From Vandiemenella viatica (Eukaryota; Arthropoda; Insecta; Orthoptera; Morabidae), in NCBI GenBank assembly GCA_031002005.1, contig CM061920.1, positions 119,340,095 to 119,404,094 of the forward strand: a stretch of DNA of 64,000 nt, in the 5' to 3' direction. The notes under the pieces were generated by a model, which saw only the letters and a list, made by a program, of their open reading frames with translations, was not told the origin of the DNA and searched no databases. Made by a program: the position numbers and the translations under genes. Positions 46,925 to 56,646 of this stretch are shown piece after piece (the stretch's first letter is position 1; each line of letters begins with the position of its first letter).

Positions 46925-47175
46925 CTCGGTATTCTTCACATTAACAAAGAAAAGTTTGGTAGGTCCCAATGTGTGCACACCTCCCCCATGCCATATGTCT
47001 CATCTCCAACATGATTAAGGCTGAAAACCGAAATATTGTGTAATGTGTTTGTATGGTTGGCTTTTTTTGTTTTATCTTGTGTTCGCCTGGCCCTCCTGCC
47101 TTCATCTGTGGTGATGGGTTATTTTTCCTTAGCCTATCTTATTTTCAGTGTTTAATGGTAGTTTCATTGTCATTA
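46925..47175 (+). repeat. Dispersed repeat, copy 2 (partner at 3.9 kb)
   Basis: Matches 3860-4110 (CCATATGTC, CATGATTAA, AAATATTGTG, AATGTGTTTGT, CCTATCTTATTTTCAGTG, TTTAATGGTAGTTTCA). It also contains CCTTCATCTGTGGTGATGGG, which resembles the outer arm of the foldback elements at 3.7 and 41.7 kb. Confidence 0.65.
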
Positions 47176-49199
47176 TCCAAAGAAAAGTTTGGGCAGAGTT
47201 GAATTTTAGTTCCCATAAGCTTAAGGGCGCAGAACTTTTGAGATGGATAAATTAACCAGTAAACTACTGAACACTGGTTTAAGTAATTAAACCTTATTTC
47301 TTACACACAAGGCTTATTTTATGGAGTGCAACACTTCATTGATAATGGAATAGGCTAAGATCTAAACTCATTAACCCAAAATAATTATTGTTGGAAGGCC
47401 TTATTAATTGTCAATTTCTCGATTATTTTAAAAAATTTTGGTCGTATTATTGGAAAATGTCATGTGAAATACACAACTAAATAACAAATGTCACAGAACG
47501 ACATTTATTACAGTTTTTAATGCCTTTGGAATGATCCATACTCAATGGGTTAAGCAACAAATTGTCTGTCGTCAATTTTTTTTTTTAGTTTGAGGTACTC
47601 GTATTATTATTTTATTTTTTTCTATACAGTCAATCTTCTGTTGGTAAGGGAACGACGTGGAAATGTAACTAAAGTACTTGTTGACACTTCTTATTCAAAA
47701 CAAATTTCATTGACTGCCTTTATTAAGTGGTTATTTTTCAGATTTTGCAGACATGTGATTGAAAAATTAGTGGGGTGGGGGGAGAAGGGCACATGTTTAA
47801 AAGTATTTAGAGCTTGTATCTCATGAAATACACAATTGAACAAAAATATCCCAAGACAACATTGTTTTAAATTTTGAATACCAACATAATTATACTACAT
47901 CCGATGGAGAATGCAAAGTGGGGGAGAAAGGAATTCATATCTTTTTTATGATTTGTCTATTGCTCTGTTTTTCTGTCAGTATAGTATGTAATCCTGTTAA
48001 ATTTAATCACAACCAATGCAAAGACGGAGGAATTACAAGGTTGTGACATACGGATGGACTGTGACATATGATAAAATTATAAGGATTCGAAGTTTTGTCA
48101 TTGCACTCTTAAAATTACACCTGAAGTGTTTTTTTGGAGTTCTTGAATATCTGTTTAACCAATCATTATTTTGTTTTGTTGGACATGCGATAACCGATAA
48201 ATTAATAAGGATGTTCTGCAATCTATTGAGATGAATGTGCTGTATTTAGCAGACATACCTACAATTGTGGAAGAAAATTAAAGAAACCATTTTGAAACCC
48301 ATTACTGTCAAATGTATATATACTATTATAAATCTGTAAGCAAGCTGCATGTGTGTCTTTATTTTAATGGGACCCTTGCAGAAACTACCGCAGCAATTTG
48401 GATTGTGTTTTCATTTTTACAGCTAATGGTCCAAATAAAAATATGTGGAAATACTAATGACTTATATGAACCAAAAGAAGGAGGAAATATTTAAATTCAT
48501 TTCTAGATTGATTATTATAATATATGGATCACACTGTAGTGGAGATGTTCACTCCTTGCAGGAAAACTGACATATAATGTGATTTTATTGTCAGTTTTTT
48601 TAAGGATCGTGTTTCATTTCTTGACTTCGGATATTTATCTAACCTGTTATCCGAAATTTAAAACATTAATATTAATGGAATATGTGACTCAAATGTTTCA
48701 AGCATCATTAATACATAATTTACTGTAAGCACAGTCACCATGATTATTAACATCTTTGACAGTTACAAACTTTGTCTCTGGTATGACATGTTTTTAAATT
48801 TTCGCTGAATGCCATACAATATTAATGAAAAACGCTAATGTGTGATATGGATGCAGAAATCAGTTTTTTCTTGAAGAAAGGTGCTTACAATAAACATTAA
48901 CAAACAGGTAACAGTACGTATTTCTTATGTGCTAATATTCCATAGTAATATCTCACAACGAACGTGTGTACAAATTTTGGCTGCTGTTCAAACCACAGCT
49001 GGTAGAATAAACTGTTCTTTTTATTAAATAATAATCATACCCCTAATTTTGTAAAGTTGTAGCCTTTATTGCCTTAGAGTTGGAATGTATTAGGTGCTAT
49101 TGAGTTTTGACAGCAGCAACATGGAACCAATAATATTAAAAAGTAACTACGAATTCTTAAACCTTAGGCTACACTGCGTAAATTATAAAACTAAATCCG
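47176..49199. other. Unassigned AT-rich sequence
   Basis: No gene or known transposon is recognised. Confidence 0.4.
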
Positions 49200-51202
49200 T
49201 CATGCCTTATGCTTTAGAAAAACGTATCGGGTGTCTTTTCTGATGCAGGCTGCTTTTAAACCTAACCACAAACTTCGTTACTATTTTCTATTCCAAAATT
49301 AAAGTTTGTTACCTGCGCATTAATACATTCATGGGATTGCTTAAGAATAATGACCAGTTGGGACTACTTACATGTGGCTGAAACTGTGACATTAGTAATA
49401 TGGCATCATTGAAAGGAACTTAAAAATAATTCTTGGTTGCATTTAAAACTAACCACAAACTTTGCCAATGGTTTAGTTAAAAAAAATCACATGTCCATTA
49501 AAACATTCACTGTTTCGCGATCGAAACTGGACACACTGGAACTACTTATATGCAACTGAAATAATGACATTTGTGGTGGTAAAATAAGAACAAGGTTAAG
49601 AAGGAATTGTACTATTCATTTGAAATTTGTCACACACATTCCTCAGGTCATAAATTTGGTGAAAACGTGTACACGAACGCAAAATGAAACCTTACCGTGA
49701 CATTCATGAATCTCCAAGTTGAATATTTGGTAATAGAAAAAAAAACCGTTAAGAATTTTTAGAGGATTCTATCATAGCAGTGGCGCCACAATTTGATGAA
49801 GGATTCTTATAGAATTTGACAAAACAAATTGAAAATAAAGAATATTTTTTTAAAAAATATCTGTCTTAGTTCTCGAGAGAGATCGACTGAAAGATGATGT
49901 GGTTAAGCTGATATGCAGCCCGGACCAGAAGGGAAATTGCCATAGCTTTTAAATTTGCCACATCTGTTTTTCAGCAAATTTTTTATTGAAAAAAGTATAC
50001 AACAACAGACATACCTGAGACATGATGCAACAGAAAAGTTGCGGTATGGCACAGAATTAATAGTACAGAAATTTATAAATCTAATGACATTATTCACGCC
50101 AACGATAGTATCTGCACTTTGTATCAACGATTACTGGCAAGTTTTCAAGATGCGAATAAATTCCTCGGATGTATTTAATAAAGCATATTCGTTGCATAAT
50201 AACAAAGTATGCACCTATCCATATTTTGACTTATTTTACATGATTTGTACATATTTTGTGGTTTTAAGGTTTCTTTGATAGTTCAAGCTCACTTGATTTT
50301 TTGGTCCTAAAACACTGGTTGTACCAGAAGAAAAATTTTCAATGGCGCCGCAATTTGATGATGCATTTTTATATATTTCAATGATACATTTCCAGACTTC
50401 ACTTAGTTCTGGAGATGTAGTAGGTATCACATAGATTGTGTGGTTAGGTCGAAATGTAGCCTGCATCAGAAGGAAAAAATTCTGTAGCACCGCAATTTTA
50501 TGATGTCCTCTTAAGGTGAGACATTTCGACATTCGCTTAGTTCTAGCCATATTGTGTGTCAAAGGTTTTGTTAATTCGTTAAAATGGGGCCAGGAACATT
50601 CTTATGCAAGAATACGAGACATTTAGGTTTAGAGATAAGTTATGTCAAAGGCGATGTGATTAGGATGATGTGCGACCGGGACAAGAAGTAATATTTCCCT
50701 CTGTACCATGAATTTAGGAATATTTTGAATTAAGATATTTAGAAACCTAGGTTAGAAATCAAAAGATTTTGTTCTTTACTTCAATATTATACTGTATTTG
50801 GCGTGAATAACATCATTGGAGATGGTTGTTCTGTACTATTAACTCTGTGCCACATGGTAAAATATTTGTCATATTAGGTTTAGAGTACGTTTCCTTTTAC
50901 TTTTATATACACTTTTTCTAGAGAAGTATGTATTCAAAAACGGGTATGGCAAAATATAAAGCAATGGTTCTTCCAATTACTCTTCTGGTCCAGGTATCAT
51001 ATCAGCCTATCTACGTAATATTTAAGCCAATATATCTCTAGAACCACGCGAGATATCAAAAAATTTTACTCTTTACTTTCGATTTGTATCGTCAGGTTCT
51101 ATAAGAATCAATCATAATATTTTGGCGCCAAGATAACGATAGGACTACCAATTTCTAAATTATACCAAACGGCACACGGGCAAAGCAGCGGGCAAATGCT
51201 AG
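49200..51202. repeat. Dispersed 'TTCTGGTCCNGG' repeat family, cluster 2, with Helitron-like end
   Basis: The units of the 37.6-38.5 kb cluster reappear. They are reversed at about 49780-50690 (for example GCCCGGACCAGAAGGGAAAT at 49918) and forward at about 50960-51150 (CTTCTGGTCCAGG; TTTCGATTTGTATCGTCAGG). The related motif GATGCAGGCTGC...AACCTAACCACA occurs forward at 49240 and inverted at 50430. The right edge reads GGGCAAAGCAGCGGGCAAAT, then GCTAG before T51203, reminiscent of a Helitron 3' end, but a clean hairpin is not visible. Confidence 0.5.
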
Positions 51203-52029
51203 TTAAGTAATAAAGCACTGCATTGACAGCTGTTGGCAAGCAATGACTGGAGATTCTGTTAAGATATTTGCATTTAATTGGTATGTTTTAACAGATGTCA
51301 CAATTGCAATATTTAATCATGTGGCATTTATATAAAGAATAGTTCCCTAAATATTAAATTGAGTCAAAGAAAATGGTGTTTACTGGTATTAATTTACAGT
51401 CATCCATTACTCAGGTGATTAAATTTATTGTTAAATAGACAATACTTTCTGGTAGTACCTTTTACTACTGTTCAGACCTGTGCACTTTATTGATTGAAAT
51501 GAAGGTACTGATTCAAATAAATAAAACGAACCTTCACTTATTACAGCAAAGACAATATACATGTTAGAGTTAAGGCGTGCTTACACATAGACACGTCATA
51601 TCCAGATCGAGATCAAGAATTATTATTGAATCTTTGACAGTGCTGAAGTGGGTTTGATGCTGCCTGATTGGATCAAGGAAATTGAGAGTTGAACTGTTTA
51701 TTTAAATGAGACTCTTTATTTATTTTATTTCTAGAGAAGAAGATCATTATCACTGTCAGACACTGTTGGGATTAGTATCTTTTATACCAAAAATCATAAT
51801 ATGTGCGAAGTGAAACCTGCTTCACTGTTTCAGAATGATAAATGAACACACTTCACTACATTGGGATTCTGTATGGCAGAAGGTAGTGAAAACAACTGAA
51901 CGATATTAAACAGCAGGAAGCAAGTGGGTGTTTCAAATAAAAAATTATCACTCATCATTATATATCAACCAAGATCAACAATCAATTGTTATAGAAGCTT
52001 AAATATTTTATAACAAAAAATTTTAAGTT
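51203..52029. other. Unassigned sequence
   Basis: No gene or known repeat is seen. Confidence 0.4.
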
Positions 52030-53285
52030 TCGGTAGCACCCTACCTACTGACTCCTCTTTTTACCTCAGTTATTACATGGGCTGCCAAATATACACAAAC
52101 ACGGGGTCCCTTTGTGACCTATAGTTAGTGGCACTGGGCCATTGATGTACCTGATAGCTAAAAATCTCTCCGCAGCCTTGAATCCAGTAGTGCGAGGATG
52201 TGCTTACCAAGAGTGAAATTTGACAGAATTTATTAGCATGGCGAAAGAGTTATTACTAAAACGAAACTACATCTTCAGTTTTGATGTAGTATTACATTTT
52301 ACAAGGGTCCCTTTGCATGATATGCTAGTGTTGCTCAGGCACCATTTTAAACTGCCAATGTTGGAACTTTTCCACCACATGCTGATTTATACTATCTTCC
52401 TTTACGAAGGTGACTGTTTTGAATAGGCTCGCTATGGAATTACCATTGTCTCCAGTTGTCACCAATATGTTCATGGAACATTTCAAGGATATGGCATGTG
52501 AAATTGTGATTGACTTGCTTCTACTTTAACGTGAATGAGACTTTCACCATGTAGCTGTATGGAAGAGAAAAATATTAGATTATTTCCTCAAACATCTGAT
52601 TGGAATATATAAATGTATCAAATTTATGATGGAGGTGGATCAGGAGGGCTGCCTATTATTTCTGTATATTTTGATCAAAAGGAATACAGATGGCACAAAT
52701 GGAGCAGATAGGAAACCAATCCAAACCAATCTATACATTAGTGCATGCAACTACCATCATTATTGTCGGTGCCCTTTAGTGTTATATACCATAAGCAATT
52801 TGCTATTCAGGAAGTCTTCCGGCTGAGCTAAGCCATTTGCGATGTACATTCAACATGAATGGAGACAGTGAAGCCCAAATAAACAGGGCCTACAGCAAAA
52901 ACAAGAGGAAAGAAAGACAGCAAAAAGCTGAAAAACGGGCCTTTTCTCCTTAAGCTGGAGTGACTTTAGCAAAATCGCCAGATTGTTAGACAAAACCAGG
53001 TGAAGACTCTTCTGCCTACCCAGGAAGATGAATCATATGCAGTGCAAAGGATGATTTGGGACTTACACAGTCTGGTATTTATTCCTTCCGTTGTGAGTGT
53101 GGGCAGAAGTATACTGGGCACACAGCACACTCCATTTTTCAGCACTGTACAGAGCACGAGATGTGACTCCTGCGGCAAGTGACAAATTCAGCTGTGGCAT
53201 TGCACAGCATAGGGAAGAGACAAGGGATTCACTTTGAGGTGACACAAATATACTTCCTGTTGTTATTTTAATAAGTGTTCTTCCA
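52030..53285 (+). mobile_element. Decayed Penelope-like element fragment
   Basis: Successive frames give 'LHGLPNIHKHG' and 'LMYLIAKNLSA' (52080-52180), 'FISMAKELLLKRNYIFSFDVV' (52220-52290), 'MELPLSPVVTNMFMEHFKDMA' (52434-52497), 'LIGIYKCIKFMMEVDQEGC' (52597-52655), then a GIY-YIG region 'GIYSFRCECGQKYTGHTAHS' (53080-53140). That order (PNIHK, SPVVTN palm, KF.ME.D block, GIY-YIG) is the PLE layout. Stops and indels are numerous, and parts of the catalytic palm are missing. Confidence 0.75.
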
Positions 53286-54249
53286 AATTGGGATGAAACT
53301 TCAATGAAAACTTAATCTTTAAACATTTGAGTGATGATAAACTTTCATATAATTCATTGATCTTTATTTCTGTTACATTTTATTAAAACATATCCGAAGC
53401 TTACAAAGGTCCTTGGCAAGCAGTAATTAGATATCCTCAACTCAAAGGTACACACTAAACTTTCTCTCTCACTGATTGGTTTTTGTTATGGTTGTTGTTG
53501 CCGTGGCTACCAATTCCTTTTATAATCTCTCCATGTTATGCCACAACCCTCCCCAAGTTTACCATATCGTTGTTAAAAGATTTTGGTAAACTTTTTTTAG
53601 GGCTTATGTAGGGACCTCTTCGCTCTGTCATTAATTACAGTACATATATAATTTTTTCCCAAAATAACAACAATAAAATAAAACCAATAAAACACCCTTT
53701 TTTGGGTACTGTCACGGCAGTGCCGTGCCTTCACCAGTCCACTCTCATTACTCTGACATGAAAAGTCTTTTAGTATCATTACTCTTATCAGCTTCATCAA
53801 AATTTACGGAAACAAAATATGGTGCAATCCATATTCCTGTTAACGGAACAATTCAACAATAATTATTATAATAAATCATTTAACATACTATTTAGTATAT
53901 TAAATATTTTTTACCTCTTCACTCGTCGGAGTATATAGCTAACAAATATTTATAATGGTTTCCTTTATTACAAGTATCTAACGTCATTATTTTCCTTACC
54001 TTTATATATATCATCAATAAATAAAAGACTGATTTTTCAATTATTAAATCCATGTAACCAGCCACAGTTCCTGAACGAACATTTCATTCACAGAAGGGTA
54101 TGTTCCTGGACCTTAAAAGTATTTAATATCCTCACAAGCTTGCGGCAAGATACAGCTTTATTTTACAAAACAAGTGATTCATTTACACCACTTCTGTGGT
54201 CTTTGCTTCGAAACATTTTCACAACAGTTCTTCATAACTACAGTCAACA
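53286..54249. other. Unassigned sequence
   Basis: No gene is recognised. It may contain the outer 3' end of PLE copy 1, which I cannot delimit because the second copy runs off the window. Confidence 0.4.
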
Positions 54250-54366
54250 TAAAATACTGTATGAGATATCTTGGTTCTCCAGGTGGAGCTGCGTCGATTT
54301 ATTAAAACCTAACAGTTTATGCCATCTTACGGTGGCTTTCATCAGAGGACTGCTTGTGAGTTGCCA

Positions 54367-54813
54367 CTATCGCCTTATATAGTAGCAGCAAGCGAGCCTA
54401 GGGGCCTTGTATACGGGACAGATATTCTTCTTTTTAAGCAGTCGACCAATCTTATCCGTAACTCCTTGGATGTATGGCAGGACAGCCACTGCCTTGTCAG
54501 GTGGTTTGTTGTTCTCCGCCGATGATGCTGCAGTGCGAGACGAAGTGGAGTGATCAAGGCATGCTAAGGATTTATTAAAAGCAGCTATGCTATAGCCATT
54601 GGCTAGAAATGTCTCCTTTAAATTTATCTTTTCAGCGGCCATACATGCTTCTTCACGTACCACGGATGAGCGGAGTGTTAATGTTTTTAAAATTCCACTT
54701 TTGATCGCTGGATGATGGTGAGAGTCGGCGTGGAGGTACCAATTAGTGTTCGTTGGTTTTCGGTATAATCGGTGGCCCAAGGAGCCATCATCATTTCATG
54801 TAACTAAAACATC
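54367..54813 (-). pseudogene. PLE copy 1: C-terminal part without GIY-YIG
   Basis: The minus-strand frame reads 'GHRLYRKPTNTNWYLHADSHHHPAIKSG', 'LTLRSSVVREEACMAAEKINL', 'AENNKPPDKAVAVLPYIQGV', 'LLKKKNICPVYKAPR', then ends abruptly. 'YRKPT.T..YL...S.HHP..K' is the conserved segment between the palm and the endonuclease in PLEs. The endonuclease that should follow is absent, removing the enzyme's target-nicking function. Confidence 0.75.
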
Positions 54814-54824
54814 CAGGAACGGGA
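54814..54824 (+). repeat. Target-site duplication of the I-like element, left copy
   Basis: CAGGAACGGGA, identical to 60695-60705. The uninterrupted PLE copy 2 carries this sequence once (its complement at about 63081), proving the insertion site. The duplication may be shorter because the element's first bases could coincide with GGGA or with the A/C-rich tail. Confidence 0.85.
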
Positions 54825-54914
54825 CCCCGCAGGGGCCTGGTACGCAAGTGCCAGGTACGGGTTTGGCGAACCCGCGGTGCCCGAGCTGGAAACTTGTGAG
54901 CGCCGCAAGTTTCC
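54825..54914 (+). promoter_or_regulatory. 5' leader: four consecutive hairpins
   Basis: CCCC-gca-GGGG (54825-54835); CCTGGTAC-gcaa-GTGCCAGG (54836-54855, one wobble pair, a GNRA-type tetraloop); CGGGTT-tggcg-AACCCG (54858-54874); GGAAACTTG-tgagcgccg-CAAGTTTCC (54888-54914, 9 bp perfect). The leader RNA of this element should be highly structured. Known 5' structures in non-LTR elements include HDV-like ribozymes and internal promoters; I do not see a clear double pseudoknot, so the function is open. Confidence 0.7.
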
Positions 54915-55231
54915 CACACCGTAAACTCCTACCATGCTTCAACGACCACCGTAGGGCGTGGCGGTGGAACTTTGTGTGCCTAGGAGAACGGGGATCTTGG
55001 CTTCATCGCCCGGATCGCGAGGACGGTACAAACCTCTATAAAAAAACCCTTAACCTCAAGGGCGGATACGTGCCGAGGAGGTGCATGGGTGAGAGGCAGA
55101 TCACTCACTAACCTACAACCTCAGGGGCACCTGCGCACCCCTGTTGTATTAGCGCTTCTTTTTAAACTGGTTTTACTCGTGGGACCAAAATTAAGTCTTC
55201 CACAAAAACCACCAAACCCTGCGGTACGGGT

Positions 55232-56644
55232 GTGCCGCAGGCTAAAATAAATACACCCAGTTCTAAGAAGCGGGTGAGGATAGATAGCCCCCCCGCTTCG
55301 GAAAACAACAGTAACGGAAAAGTTTTTTCACTCCTGAACGCTTTTATTGTAATGCAAAGGATGGAAGGGACCTTCGAAAAAGTTTCACCCTTTTACATTT
55401 CAAAGGGGTTGGAGGGTCTGGTAGAGACCCTGAATTTGGTGAAAAAACTGAGGAACGGGACGCTGCTGCTGGAAACTACAACCAGTAGACAAGCTACCCA
55501 ACTCCTTAACTGTGAGAAGCTCGGGGAGTTCGCAGTCAATTGCGAACTACACAAATCCCTGAATAGTTCCAAAGGCGTTGTCACCTGCCCTGACTTGATT
55601 GACATAGGGACCGAGGAACTCGTTAAGGAGTGGAAGGAGCAGAAAGTGGTCGAGGTACGTCAGATCACACGAAGGGTTAATGGCAGTATTGAAAGGACTG
55701 CCACCTTCGTCCTGACGTTTGACACTCCAGTTCTACCAAAGAACATCAAAGCAGGGTACATCAACCTGAACGTCCATCCGTATGTTCCGGACCCAATGCG
55801 CTGTTTTCAGTGTCAGCGGTTCGGACATACGACGGCGTCATGCAAGGGCAATCCCACCTGTGGCAAGGGGGCACATGAGCCGGGCGTTAGTTGCACGCTA
55901 CCACAGGTGTGCGTCAACTGCTCCGGGTCGCACCCTGCCGGGAGTAGGGAGTGTCAAGTGTATCTTGAAGAGCGCAAGATACAGGAGCTGAAGACCAAAG
56001 AGCGGATTCCCTGTGGGGAAGCTAAAAAGAAGGCCAAGTTGCTCGCCGCTCCAATTTTTGGGACGAGTTTTGCAAATATGGCTTCAGCTCCCGTCAGGAA
56101 GCAGAGTGCTGCTACCCAGACGTCCTTCGCAGACATGAGCACGAGTACTTCGTGCTCATGTCAATGCAAATGCGGTGCTAAATCCGCTAAGGTCATTACG
56201 TCTAAGACCGCAGACGTTGGTAGCAGCACGTCTGACACCTCGACCACACCAGCAGCAGTAACAACTATTCCACCAGCACCAACAGTAGCAGTCAACCTAA
56301 CGGCACCTCCTATTCCTCCTCGCGCTGGAGCGATACCATCTGCTACCAGCGCCAGTGGAGGTGACCAGAAGATCCGTGGTCGGAAATTTAGACAGACAGA
56401 CCCGACCCAATTTGTTAAGTCCCCCTCTTCGTCTCCTCCCAGACTGCCCAGCAGTAAGGAGGGGAAAAGGCAGAGGAAGAAAAAGAATGGGGAGGAATTT
56501 GAAGAGTCCTCTGGGTCGGAGATGTCTGTCTCCGTTCCTGGTCAGGATGAAACTGAGATGCTGGTGAACGAGTTTGGTCCCATTCCTCAGCAGGAAGTGA
56601 CCGATGACCCACCCGATCCGGGGCGGGTGAGGCAAAATAGGTAA
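55232..56644 (+). CDS. I-like element ORF1 (gag-like nucleocapsid with zinc knuckles)
   Basis: 470 codons, uninterrupted. The N-terminus is basic (SSKKRVRIDSPPA). A central globular part (about residues 30-190, containing LNLVKKLRNGTLLLETTTSR) corresponds to the RNA-binding fold of such proteins. After NVHPYVPDPMR come zinc knuckles: CFQCQRFGHTTASC (CX2CX4HX4C, about residues 191-204) and CVNCSGSHPAGSREC. Between them PTCGKGAHEPGVSC looks like a knuckle that has lost its first Cys-X-X-Cys spacing. The tail is Ser/Pro/Thr-rich and then acidic. It coats the element RNA. The ATG at 55232 is the first in frame with a good match; a few in-frame codons upstream lack an ATG. Confidence 0.85.
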   Translation: MPQAKINTPSSKKRVRIDSPPASENNSNGKVFSLLNAFIVMQRMEGTFEKVSPFYISKGLEGLVETLNLVKKLRNGTLLLETTTSRQATQLLNCEKLGEFAVNCELHKSLNSSKGVVTCPDLIDIGTEELVKEWKEQKVVEVRQITRRVNGSIERTATFVLTFDTPVLPKNIKAGYINLNVHPYVPDPMRCFQCQRFGHTTASCKGNPTCGKGAHEPGVSCTLPQVCVNCSGSHPAGSRECQVYLEERKIQELKTKERIPCGEAKKKAKLLAAPIFGTSFANMASAPVRKQSAATQTSFADMSTSTSCSCQCKCGAKSAKVITSKTADVGSSTSDTSTTPAAVTTIPPAPTVAVNLTAPPIPPRAGAIPSATSASGGDQKIRGRKFRQTDPTQFVKSPSSSPPRLPSSKEGKRQRKKKNGEEFEESSGSEMSVSVPGQDETEMLVNEFGPIPQQEVTDDPPDPGRVRQNR

Positions 56645-56646
56645 GG

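Noticed and set aside
54825..54920. HDV-like ribozyme at the I-like 5' end
   Set aside because: The visible stems are simple consecutive hairpins. I could not assign the nested double pseudoknot or the catalytic C, so it stays a suggestion to test.
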